Shown in pieces: positions 1 through 11,999 of a stretch of DNA of 64,000 bases. The translations under genes were made by a program, and so were the position numbers. The DNA comes from Trichoplax adhaerens (taxonomy: Eukaryota > Placozoa > Uniplacotomia > Trichoplacea > Trichoplacidae). Each line of letters starts with the position of its first letter. Position 1 is the first letter of the stretch. Under the pieces are notes generated by a model. It was not told the origin of the DNA and did not search any database. It saw only the letters and a list, made by a program, of their open reading frames with translations. The stretch is taken from positions 7,496,482 to 7,560,481 of the forward strand of contig NW_002060947.1 of NCBI RefSeq assembly GCF_000150275.1, in the 5' to 3' direction.

Positions 1-308
1 GAGGTTCACCACAGACCGAACAATCCAAGGAGAAACCTGAAATGAATACGACAAAGTTTATAAATGCTACAAGCAAGCAAGATACAGTGATAACATCAGA
101 GAAAAAAAGGGCCGCTAGCAATTCTGAAGGTTCGCAACCAACCGAAAAATCAAAAGAGAAACCCTATATAAATGCGGTTTATTTTACGGGACCTGCAAGG
201 AAAGAAGATAAAACGATAACATCAGGACCTCCATCCCGATGGAGAAAGAAGACTGCCAACAATTCCAAAGGTTGGTCACGGATCAAACAATCAAAAGAAA
301 AACCTTAA
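1..308 (+). CDS. Partial lysine-rich repeat reading frame (C-terminal end)
   Basis: A plus-strand frame is open from the left edge of the window and ends at a TAA at 306-308. An ATG lies at 42, but the frame is open before it, so this is probably the end of a longer coding region or exon. The visible residues are rich in Lys, Ser, Thr and Asn. A SKEKP-type motif recurs three times (about bases 28-38, 155-165 and 293-305), with units about 125-135 bases apart, so the protein is an internal tandem repeat. No known domain is seen and no function is proposed. The same repeat continues past the stop in other frames. The piece may be a truncated end, or part of a repeat that is no longer coding. 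Confidence 0.35.
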   Translation, partial: GSPQTEQSKEKPEMNTTKFINATSKQDTVITSEKKRAASNSEGSQPTEKSKEKPYINAVYFTGPARKEDKTITSGPPSRWRKKTANNSKGWSRIKQSKEKP

Positions 309-870
309 CGTACTACGACAAAGTGGATGGATTTTGCAAGCAAGCAAGATCCAAGAGAGAACATTAGAACCTCCATCCTCGTCGAAAAAGAAGACTGCTA
401 ACACTTCCGAAGGTTGTTCACGAATCAGACAATCAAAAGAGAAGCCTGAAAATAATGCAACAAGGTTTATGGTTACTGACAGCAAATAAAACCTCCATCC
501 TGGTCGAGAACGAAAACTGCTAACAATTCTAGAGGTTGGTCACGGACCAAATAATCAAATGAAAAGCTTGAAAGTAAGGCGACTGAGTTTACGAAAGCTG
601 TAAGCAAACAAGATAAAAAAATAACCCCTAAAAAAAGACGCACCTCCGTCGTGGTTGAGAAAGACTGATAACAATTCCGAAGTTTCATCACGGACCAAAC
701 AATCTAAAGCGAAGGATAAAAGAAATGCAACAATGTCTGTGGAAGCTGCATGCAAGCAACACCAAGAGATATCATTAGGACCTTTATCTTTGTTGAGAAA
801 GACTGCTAATAATTCAGGAGGTTCGCCTTGGACCAAACCATCAAAAGATCTCCATTCCAAAGACTAATGG
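309..870 (+). repeat. Decayed copies of the lysine-rich coding repeat
   Basis: About four further units of the repeat in 1-308 follow, each around 120-150 bases. They are recognisable by a 'cctccatcc...aagactgctaac' core near 371, 492, 641 and 780. They change reading frame (two in one frame, one in another) and carry in-frame stops, for example near 487 and 555. One stretch, about 625-867, remains open. This looks like a coding minisatellite that lost its frame. Spliced use of the open pieces cannot be excluded. Confidence 0.6.
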
Positions 871-1482
871 CTAGGGATCGTCTACTGATATAGTGAAGAA
901 TAAGGCAGCGCTATTTCTCGAGACAGAAAAGCGATATTTCTAATGTTCAAAGGAATAAATATAATAGTATCACAAGAAATATAACTGATGATTGTAAAAG
1001 GTTTTAGATCAATTTGCTAATAAAAGGGATTTGGTGTAGATTCTTATTCAAGAATTATAGATAAATTATATCTTGTATGGAAGTACGTTAAAGATTGTAT
1101 GATCTAATATCTAATCAATGTTGTAACATGGCTGTTGTAAATAAATGTTAGCCTTCTTGTATATATTTTGGGCAATCCACAACCGGCTGACTAAAGTCAA
1201 CATTGGTACTACGCGGATGACCGACATAACTATAGTACTCCAATATCGCTTGCCTTTCGCTGGTACATTACAATTCTTTTGGCCAATTTGGAAATGGAGC
1301 TTATGATGAAAGGTGTAGTAGTAGTAACCGGTTTGATATGCTATCACCTAGATTTCATTTTCGATATCAGTTATTCGTTATCAGGATAGCCCAAAGTACG
1401 AAAAATATCAATTCTGAGCAGGGCCCGGCCAACAAACATGTGCGTATAGCAGTCTGCCTACTTTGTAATGCTATGAATGAAT
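871..1482. other. No gene seen
   Basis: AT-rich sequence with stops in all frames. One chance-sized minus-strand frame (1111-1347) shows no recognisable domain and no splice support. Confidence 0.5.
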
Positions 1483-2375
1483 TAAAAATAAATAGATATC
1501 AAAATCCATTCAAATAGCCATTTCAATGGTATCATGTTTTTATGTCACTGCGACACAGTTGACGATATATGTATGATGTAAGAGTTAGCACAATATTAAT
1601 AATTTATGATCAGTATCGTAGAGTTGATGATAAACAATTCACTCTAAATAGTATTCAGCCCTAGTTGTTTTATGCATAAATCCAAGTTACTATGATATCA
1701 ACCAGCGAATCTATTATAACATCACATCGATTGCCTCATATAGATGAGCAGATTAAAAATAAATATCAAATCCATTCAAATGGCCGTTCCAATGATATCA
1801 TGTTTTTATCATCATTGCGGTAAAGTTGATGATATACATACGATATAAGAATCAGTACCATAGAGTTGATTAACGATTTACTCTTGAGAGCACTTAATAG
1901 GATTCAGTGCTACTTACTTTATACATAAATCCAATTTACTATCACATAAGCCAGTGAATCTATTATTACATCACATCCATTACTTCATATTGATGAGTAA
2001 AACATTAAAAATATGTATCAAATCCATCCAAGTAGTAGTTTCAATGATATCATGTTTTGACTATTATTGCAGTAAAGTTGACCATATACGTACAATATAA
2101 GAATCAGCAGGAAATTGATAATTCATGATTAGCATCGTAGAGTTGATAATAAACGATCGACTCTAAATAGGCTTCAGCTCTACTTGTTTATAAATAAATC
2201 CAATTTGCTATCATATCAACTAGCGAATCTATAATATTACGTCACGTCCATTGCCTCATTTTAAATTAAAAATAAATATCAAATCCATTCCAATAACATC
2301 ATATTTTTACCATCATTGCGGTAAAGCTGACGATATACGTACGATATAAGAACAACTACGAAATTAATTCGACGA
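1483..2375. repeat. Tandem repeat, ~250-270-base unit, about 3.5 copies
   Basis: The block 'aaataaatatcaaatccat' and its variants recurs near 1485, 1757, 2008 and 2270, giving spacings of about 250-270 bases. Each copy also holds a 'ccattg/acttcatat..gatgag' piece and a 'gttgatgatatac' piece in the same order. Copies differ by point changes and small indels. No coding capacity is seen. Confidence 0.8.
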
Positions 2376-3559
2376 AAATATCAAATTACTACCTTAAAGC
2401 CAATTTCAAACGTACAGACGTATAGTTATAATCTAGAATATTAGACATTGAAAGGTTAAATTGAAATTCTGAATGGATCATACACGATCATCAAATAAGA
2501 GCCGATGGAATAGGGCACCAAGAACAATGAAGGATATTGATATTGGCGTAAATTTGATTTGTTGCCAATATCAACTTAAAAATCTAGAGTTACATAATTT
2601 CACTAGAAATAGTATTCTTAGGAGAATTTTTCTTTGTTTTATACAGTAGAAAGTAAATAATTAAATTAATTGCTATTTTTTTTATGAACTATAATCTCGA
2701 ATACACTGCTGCAATAGCAAGACTATTGGCATAAAAGAATCTCCTATATTGTGTAGTGTATTAGCAACCATATTATGATCCTATTACAACATACTAAAAC
2801 TATCGAGACGAAAGAAGATTTCAAAAATAAAATGACGCGATCATACTTTGTATATTTGACTTATAAAATTTTTTATTTATTGATGTAGTAATACAGTCGT
2901 TTACATAACAGTTATTTCATCAATATCTACAGTAACAATAAAAATAATAACGACTGCTGTCAGCAAATTTTGTCAACAGTCTCGAATTGACTATTTACAA
3001 CTCATCTCTTCATCGCTTGGTAGGCAGTAACCAAGATTAGAATATTGTCAAAATGATAGAAAGTATTTACATTATCCTTATAAATTCAGGAAAAGTAAGT
3101 ACTGTACTGGCAACGAAGATGATTTCAAAGGTCATGCAATTATTTTTTGTAAGCTAGGAAGTAAGGCTATTACATTGGAAAGAAATTTGGGCATTACATG
3201 AACTTGAAGGACACCAAGGAAAACAGTACATGAAAAAAGAGTGTTGATGTAAATTAATTATCTACAATTTAAATTTCTTCATAAAGAATGCAGATACAGG
3301 TTTTAATCTGTTAGAATTGTCTGTTCGTGGCATTGGTTCCAAGATATCTATCTAAATATGATAAGTCAGATACAGGATAGAACAATTTTATTATGAAATG
3401 ATGACCACGTTAACTACCCATCCAAGCTATCGGCGTTGAAGAGATTTTCTTACATACAGAATGGACTAGCAACTGCTAAAAAGTTTATCCTGGATTGGGT
3501 AGAAGCCGGTCTTGATTGATGATTGGTTGTAGACGTAATCGTTCAGAAATAAAGCTAAG
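2376..3559. other. No gene seen
   Basis: AT-rich non-coding sequence with no frame or splice pattern I could support on either strand. Confidence 0.45.
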
Positions 3560-3790
3560 ACACATTATGCTTATCTTGGCACAGCCACCTTATGTTAGAT
3601 TACGAAACTCATGGTCTTGATTTGAATTATCTACAATTAGGCTAAGATTAATCTTTGTTTCAAGAAGTGGCCCAGAAATAAGCACTGCTGTGCTTATTTA
3701 GACCCATAGGTCATATTTAAGATTGTTGTAATCATCTTCTTTCTCTGAATTATCAACAATTGAACTGAAATTAATTTTCGATCCAAGAAG
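3560..3790 (-). repeat. Partial duplication of the terminal exon of the neighbouring gene
   Basis: The plus-strand block 'gaattatctacaattaggc' near 3621 matches 'gaattatcaacaattgaac' near 3747, a spacing of about 126 bases. Flanking similarity covers the 'cagaaataagc' region as well. On the minus strand the upper copy is the end of the final exon called at 3698-3896. The lower copy gives a similar translation (pattern KINxSxIVDNS) ending at its own stop. It therefore looks like a partial tandem duplication downstream of the stop codon. Confidence 0.55.
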
Positions 3791-6700
3791 CAATTGCTCG
3801 ACATAATGATTTAAATACGAGTTATCCTCAATTTCCACACTGTAGATACAAGGCAGTCTTAGCACTCCGTAAGTTTTTGCTCTTTCGGTAATTATACTGA
3901 AAAAATAAATGAATAAATAATTATAACCAAAGATTGATTTATTAAATCAGAAAAGAACATGGTATTTTAGTCAATAATTATAATCAAGATAATGGTGAAC
4001 ATACAGTACTAGATTGATGATTTCGAGAGGTAGATTAGCAATATCTATTTTACGAATAATATCCAATGTGGACTCCAATTATTATTGTTGACTTACCATG
4101 TCACCGATGCATACAGCATGAGCGACCAAATAACATCAACCAAAACATCCAAGGTATAACCTAGGATTGTTCGTTCATCGTGGCTAATAATGGCCACAGC
4201 TCGCTCGCCAGACGAATTAGTCGCTAATCGACGAATTGCCAACTGACTATTTATATCTTTGCCTTTAATAAAAGCTGATGTAGGTAAGGCAATGAAGGAC
4301 GAAAAAAGGAAACGCATAGCTGATTTTTATGCTTGGATAAAGTAATCTTGATATGTTGTAAAATATTAATACGATGTCTAGAAACAACCGAGATGATTCA
4401 AACGTATAGTTTATTTTTAAGAAATAATTTTGAATGTGCATCAAGAAATAGATTCAATATCATGCAATGATTGCATTAGCAATTAAAATTAGTGAAATGT
4501 GAAAATATTCAAGTCTTTTATAGAAATTGTTGACTATTGATTTATTTAATTCGATGCTACTTTATCATAATGTTGCCTGGAGTCGTTAATCAATTTGAAT
4601 ACGTTGTTTACTTCTAGATGGATAATTAGAATTAATATTTTAATTATGAATGAAGATCAATAAAGAGGAAGTCTAAAACTTCTAAAAATAAACAATAGTC
4701 ATCTTGAAAGAGCATTTCATCGATTGAAAGCGATCTTTAGATTATAATATAACACTATTCTAGCATAAAAGAAATGGATAGTTAACGTATGCTGTGAAAG
4801 CCAATTTTCATATTTTTCATAGTTCAATAACTATCATTAATGTTTTTTCACATATTAGCACCTTCAAGGTAGTTAACCTCCTTTCATACCGAGAAAAAAA
4901 AATATCTCACTAAAGAAATTCTATGCAAGAAAAAAAGGATATAATAACTTTCTTGAAATACCTGAATCTAGAAGTTAACTTAAAGAAATCCAATTTGCTA
5001 CTCCATGAGCATATCGAAGGCAACTTTAAGTTTACAATACAACTATAAGTTAAAATATTTCAGTTTTTGCTGAGTATTGATTCTTTCTCCCACGCCCTTA
5101 AGCTGTATAGAAAATGATTATCGTTTAAAAATAAGCTATTGAAATAAAGTAATGGAGAATTTAATCGACATTGATGAAAAACTAGTGTAATCAATCATGA
5201 TAATTAATTAATGCTTTATAAAATAATCTACCCTCAATAATAATATCCTAAGATGCAATTCTCAATCCATCTTTGTTGACCTAGCAACATCATGATACAA
5301 TACTTTATTTCTCACTGGTATCTTTTTAATTTCAAATTAGAAATGCTCTAGATCTTACTGCAATTATAGGCTAGTATTTGGCCTGATATCAAGCATTGAA
5401 TGTGTTTACCATCATAGAATACTTAGCTATCAAATAAACTAGAATTGATTTCATTTTGTTAATCTATCTATTGAATTTATGAAGTAAAACTTTACACTAC
5501 ACTAAGTCCATTTGATGGCAAATGGGTAATAATGAAGCTGCTTGATCATCTTCAAATAAAACTGATTGAAAATGATTAAATCAAATTAAGATAGACAATA
5601 TCAATAATATCAGACGGAGATACTATTTTAACCATGGCCGTTTTCTCTCTATGGACAGTTTTAATTAATTTATTTACGTAATTTCAGCTATTGTTGGGAG
5701 ATTGCATGCCATCATACCGGTGTTGAATTGTCTCTATCTTCAATATTAGTAGGATTTTATAAATGACCAATGAATTTGGCTACGGATGTTTTACAAAACT
5801 GGACGATAATTGATATAAAGAAACTAAAAATAATATTAAAAGTGGAAATTTTTAATTATAATAATAGTTATGAATGAAATAATGATCGTCAAGGAATATT
5901 TATTTCCGATTTACATCGACTACTCAAATCGTTGGATAATATTTGGACGATGCTAATGTCAAAATCTGTCTCTGTGTTTGCGATTGGTTTCATTTTTAGT
6001 ACAATCAATAATGATAACTGATTGCTGTTTAATTTTTTGCTATACTAGTCAATATAGCTATCGATGTAAACAATCTTCAACGTGCTACTGCATGAAATAA
6101 TTAGGGCAGTTTTCATCTTTCATCAAGCTAAGATGAAAAGAAATAACTATAGTCCAATTTGAGCCATTAGATCAATAGCAGACAGCTGGGCAATTATTAT
6201 ATTTAGAAAGACAAAGCTATCAGGCAATGTAAATTAGCGTTCTATGAATGTGATGATTGGTAAGCAAACCTAGACCAATAATAGATATACTCGTTACTAT
6301 CTTGCCCGGTATTTATTTCCTAGAAAAACAAAAGATGTCAAAATATACATATTAACTATAAGTTCAATGCGAAGAAAATGATTGATTAATTAACTTATTT
6401 TAATATTTGCAGTTTCTTCGAAATTATTAACTAGTTTACTCACTGCGGTAACCAAGCATAAATATTATATCTTTAATAATAATATTTTCAGGGAATGTTA
6501 AAGTGCCAATGCTAGAAATTCTTTAATGACTTTTACTCGTCACGGTAACCAAATATCATATCCTTAATAATCATATCATAATAGTTACAGTCTCAGGGTA
6601 TGTTAAAGAGCTAATACTAGAATTGATTTTTTACTCTTCATCATAACTAAATAAAAATATCATATTCTTAATACTTACATTTTCAGGATATTTTAAAGAG

Positions 6701-9074
6701 CAAATGCTACAATTGATTTTTACTCATCACGGCTACTAAATATAAAATATCTTATCATTAATAGTTAAATTCTCAGGAAATATTAAAGTGCTAATACTTA
6801 ATCGACTTTCTACTCATTGCAGCAACTTAATATCAACATTATTTTTTTAACAGTTACGTTCTCAGGGTGTGTTAAAGTGCTAAAAGTAGCATATTTTTAA
6901 CAGTCACAATCTCAGAATATGTTAAAGTCCTAATACTTTAATAGACTTATTTTACTCATTGCGGCAAGTAAGCATAACTATCACATCCTTAATAGTCGCA
7001 TTTTCATGGTATGTTGAAGTGCTTATACTTTCATTGACTTTTTTAATATTTACTGTTTCTTCAAAATAATTAACAAGTTTATTCATTGCGCTAACTAAAC
7101 ACAAATATTAAAAAATATATCCTTAGGGTATATTGAAGGACTTTTACTTTAATTCCCTTTTATAATGTTTACAGTTAATAATATGTTAACTAGTTTATTC
7201 ATCGTGCTAACTTAATATAAATATATCGTTAATACCGGTAGTTATAATATTCCCACAGTATATATATAAGTACTAGTATTCACAACACTTTTATTGAAAC
7301 TGGCGGACACTTCTCACATTCTTTACTGCCTAAAATTAAATATATGTAACAACGTTAACTTTATTTTCCATATGAAAACATGGTTGATTAATTTATTTTA
7401 GTAATATTTATAGTTTTCCAAATTGTTGATTATTCCATCCTTTGTGTTAACTAAATATAAATAGGAATAATAATTATATTTTCAGGGTACTTCTAAGTGC
7501 TTGTATGTATAACACTTAAATCGATGTAGTCTGGTAGTTCTTGCCGTGCTAACATAAATCATCTTTAATAATTCTCATAAGATTGCTCGACTCCATCATA
7601 AGAGTCATTAGGACTATATTCTATAAGAAACCAGTAGCTAAGTGCTACTATAATTGTGGCCACTCGGTTTATTTCCGTCAAAGCAATGGGTAATTATGAG
7701 CTACTATCAGCTCTTTGTCTTCTAATTTAGAAGCTTGCAAACATGTTGAGCTGCTAATCTTGGCACGTGAATTTTCATTCCGCACTAAATTCAAAGATTA
7801 AATATTATTATTACATGTTTCTACTTGAAATATAAATAGTTGTATTGATTACAGATTGGCTGAAAATAGCATGATAGGATACTGAATTGTTTTGCTAACT
7901 AACGATTATACTGTAGTTGCAAAGCCTTAAGCTACGGAAACAGTGAGTGCATTCGCTGCTTGAATTCCGGCACTGGCTGTATTGACGTCATAACAAGTGG
8001 AGCTCTACTTGCCTATTAGAGCCACACGTATAATGCTGAAAAGGAAGGGTGCGATTTAGAATCACTTATATTGGTGCTTTAGAATGTTTTTGATACTACA
8101 ATCATGGCCGGGGGCATCCATTAAATAAAAGAATCGTTAATACATGGCTAAAAATCTTATCGCATTTAGGTAGCAAATTTGACCCTCAGCTAGTGCAAAC
8201 AGAGCATCAAAAACTAGTCGAAATATTCATTATTAATCAGTTATAATTACGATGTGCAATAAACTCTAGACTAATATTAAATTCATTTGGTAAATATTTT
8301 TAATCCATTTTTGTCGCATAGATATGCACTCCTGATCTAACATCAATTTTTTAAATTCAGTAAAATATTTTTTTACCATAAGATGGTTATGTAGTTGATT
8401 TATTGTACCACTGATACACTAGCAGAGCAAAAAATGGTGCAGACTACATACAGAATTTAGTGCAATAAGACGTAGGTACCGTTTAATTCAAGTATTTAAA
8501 ACTACGCAGCGAATCCTAAAGTCGTAATTGAGAATATAGATGAGCATTTCTTGAACGTTTGTAGATCATGTTTGTGTAGTAATTTGGTAGCAAGTTTATG
8601 ACTTAGGAATAGTGCGACTAATGCAAGTTGATCACCAAATCTAATTTCTCTCTACCACTAAATCATCGAAGAATATTCCTCAAAAAGGTAGATTAAACTG
8701 TTTGAGCATAAGCTCTTGATAACAGTAAACAGTAAGCTCAACTGAAGTTTGCAGTTGAGCAACTGGGTACCATCTGACATTGAAAATTCGACTACAGAAG
8801 CGTAGAAATAGAGCAAATTTCATGTAATATTTTTAAACGGAAATAAAGTTTTTAAAAGAGGATATCCGCCGTTTCTTGACAAGCGTTTGCAATCAATTTT
8901 ACCTACAGGGCATAAATCGTCCGTCTTAGGAATCGGAAGTTCAACCCTATTTAATCACCATCACTAAACTATTAATTCTTCAATAAATTACTTAAGTGCT
9001 ATGCTGATATCCGTTTTAACCGAATTCACATATCTATACTCTAGCGATCTGGTATATAACGATTGCTCACTCAT
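3698..9074 (-). CDS. Unrecognised multi-exon gene, probable membrane protein
   Basis: Candidate exons, in transcription order: 9074-8992 (ATG), 8035-8013, 7662-7592, 6319-6270, 6216-6148, 6024-5915, an unresolved gap, then 5421-5359, 4319-4097 and 3896-3698 (stop TAA). Reading phase agrees at every listed junction except across the gap. The third-last and second-last exons end in GTAAGA and GTAAGT. The 4319, 6319 and 3896 exons follow AG acceptors, the last two after strong pyrimidine tracts. The predicted N-terminal part has a hydrophobic helix (around residues 27-48, including IIRVALI and ATIIVAL), a polar acidic loop, and a second hydrophobic helix (FVFLNIIIAQL). This suggests at least two membrane spans. 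The C-terminal part is soluble-looking. The second exon uses a GC donor (AG|GCAAGT). No family was recognised. An alternative small exon, 4072-4005, also fits the last junction. Individual exons are short and some may be wrong. Confidence 0.42.
6410..7290. repeat. Tandem repeat, ~90-120-base unit, about nine copies (intronic)
   Basis: A 'tcagggtatgttaaagtgct' block and its variants recurs near 6489, 6593, 6683, 6773, 6862, 6912, 7005, 7123 and 7255, usually followed by 'actcattgcggtaac..aa'. Copies are diverged and unevenly spaced. In the gene model above, the array lies inside the intron 6320-7591. Confidence 0.75.
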
Positions 9075-11999
9075 ATTTTACTCAAATTCTTCATGTATCC
9101 ATTTCAATTCTATAAACTCTATTTAACTACGTATGTAAAAATTTCGTCAGTAATCAGAATTTCTCTATGTTTGCATACATGCATAACAGCATAGATATAG
9201 ATGAACTTCATATTAGTCCAAATTAAACAAAAATAAGTAAGTGTTTGACAAGTTAATGAGATACCAAAATTTCGAAATCATTCCTATCAAAGATCTGCTA
9301 AAAGCCGCCTAATGAACATGTATCTATATCGAAAGGAGCAAATTTTTAAAATTTTAGTTAGCAGTAATGACTCAATAATTATATTATTGGCTAGTATATT
9401 GTATGAACACAGATACAAATACTATCAAATTTTTTATGACATATTTTTACAAAAGTATGTTGTTCGTCCATCAGACCTTGATTTAGCTAGCTATCAAATT
9501 TTAATAGGCATTATTGTAAGAGTTCTTGGCTTACATGAGATTGAATAAATGTAATGCCCGTTATATTAAAGAGTATAGTTTATAGTTATTATTTTATATA
9601 GACTTGATAATTTTACGATAGTTATTGTTAAAATTTAAATAAGAACTCTCATGGATGTTTAGTATTTATTACCATATCACCTTATCAATTATAAGTAGAG
9701 CTAGACCTAGTATTATTCTTTACCGAGAATTTGATCTTCAAAATTTGATTATTTATTGCTTGATATCTTCTACGACGCAAACCAATATGCTTTTATAGTA
9801 GCTGTAAATTAATTGTAAAGGAATAAAAGATTTCTAATTTAAAACAAATTATCCGCATTGTTTATTAACGATTGAAATTAGTATTACAAAATATTTCGCC
9901 TTGCATATTCGTGAAGAATGAAAAGGTCTATTTAGTTAGCTACTTATAGATTACTATAATAAAAACTAATGGAAAAATATTTGAAATAGCATACATAGTC
10001 ACGTTTGTGAATAATACATTGAATGAAAATGCTGGAATGCTAACTCGAGTAATGTGTTCAAAAATTCCTTATTTATTTATGCAGAAATTCTCATCTATTA
10101 ATACAACTGCGATTATTCCAGAATTGAAGCAATTTATGGCACTAATTTTATAGTGAGCTTAGAAATAATTTTTAAATTGATATCGGCCTGGTGATCCGAA
10201 GCTAACAGACTTCTAACAAATATTTGATACTGCTAAAATACTCGTACGGCTTGATCCAGTGTGAATTATAGAACATTAAAGATATATGGGCGCTATTATT
10301 CTTAAATACAGAAAATAGATTTTAAGAATTGGGATGCGGTAAAATTTCAAAAAATAAATCAATGTATCTCGGCTTTATTATTGCAACTGGTTTTAATTTA
10401 ATATTAGATATGGTTATGGCTAATTGAGTGCGTAAATATAATAAAATTTGCAGTTAGCAAGAACGGCTACATTTGAGTTTATAAATGTTTTTCTCGTCTC
10501 ATAATACGATGGTAATATGCACATAAAAACGATAGTGTCTTCCTGGAGTACTAGAGTTTTACTTATATCATTGAAATATTCTGATTTGCATATTTCATTA
10601 TTTTTATATCATGAGATGATGGGAAATGCAATATCAAAGAACTTACTGATCTAGTTTAAACTTCGAGCCCATACAATTCGATAAAGGTAGCTTACAAGTA
10701 GACTAGAGAAAAGGATCACCATGTAAAATTAGGATTGAATTGAATAAACTAAAAAGCTTTGAATTATACTCAAGCTTTCATTCATATGATAATTGCCAAA
10801 ATTAATTTTGCATTGAGTGAGATAACAATCTAAATACAGGATCAATGTATGCTAAAAGCAGCGTACAATTTATCATACATGCTATAATTAATGATGAATT
10901 TATCCAATCCTGAGGTAATAGTGGAAAATTTAGATCCAATTAGAATGAAAAGAGGCATAGAATCCGATTCAAATTGAAAAATTCATTCTATGTAATGGAA
11001 GATGTAATTTTAATACTTATTCAAATTCAAGTCATATATATCATTTAATTGATGTTCAGAAACGGCATCTATCTCAAAAATGAGGCTGTCTACGATGTTG
11101 TTGGGTAATCAGTAAAATCAATTTCATTTTAGCCGACCATTTGAGCAGAAATGTTTAAAATAATTAATCCTCATTCAGGTTATAGGAATAAGATTCTGAT
11201 TATCATTTTTTGCGATAAGGACTAGCACTGACTGCAAACAATTCGCACAAATCTATAACCGCGGTACCATTTTTACAGCATTTTTGTTAATATTTATGAA
11301 TTACATTGCAGCGCATTGAATGTATAGGGTTAAGAGCATAAGGAAACAAAATTCTCATCTACTTTTTCTTAGCAAAATTGTAGAAAAAGTTTTAAGAAGC
11401 TACTTAAAGTAATAGTAAGGACTATTTAACTAGCTTCGATTCTATTTGATTGTATTGAATACTAGTATATAGCGACATTATTTAGCAGTTTCATCATAAA
11501 AGTCTCTAACTAAGGACCCGGTTCAATCAGAGCGTAAACGTATTTTTTAAAATAGATTTCATTACATTATATATCTAAAAAGATTGTTTAGTGGCTTTTC
11601 CTCATCGGATCGAAAGAGTTCATGATACTACTGTCGCATATTGTAATATACAGTAGCGAATTTCCTTTTGTGTAATCTGTAATAATATCAACTATTTGAT
11701 CGCAGATAGCTAATTATAGTCTGTTATGAATATGTATTACCGAAGTTATGGCGACAGACACACTGTAGATTTACTTATTAGTCTTACTTCATCCTCCTCA
11801 ATAGCCCTCGCATAGTAACAGCTACCAACAGCTTTGCTCTTGCAATTTAGTATATTATTTAAGTAGTCATATTTTCGTTAATTGAGCTAAAGCTACTAGA
11901 CAAAGAAAATTTTCTTGGACTTTTTATCCAAAATGAAATAGAATCGAATTAGAAACAATGAGTCTAAAGCTACGTCTTTTATAGCAAAATTATTGTTTA
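9075..11999. other. No supported gene
   Basis: AT-rich sequence. Two short exon-like pieces occur on the minus strand, about 11838-11788 followed by GTAAGA and about 10704-10649 followed by GTAAGT. They could not be linked to each other or to a recognised protein. A 78-codon plus frame at 9312-9548 has no domain. I see nothing else. Confidence 0.4.

Noticed and set aside
1483-2375. Possible CRISPR-like repeat array
   Set aside because: Whole ~260-base units repeat including the spacers, so it is an ordinary diverged tandem repeat in a eukaryotic genome.
4005-4072. Small exon-like piece (TLDIIRKIDI) between the last two exons of the hidden membrane gene
   Set aside because: Its left junction would need a 24-base intron from the strong donor at 4096, while the direct join 4097 to 3896 is in phase with canonical sites. 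Kept only as an alternative.
10649-11838. Two isolated exon-like segments on the minus strand with GTAAG donors
   Set aside because: Each is open in more than one frame or too short, and they could not be linked to one protein.
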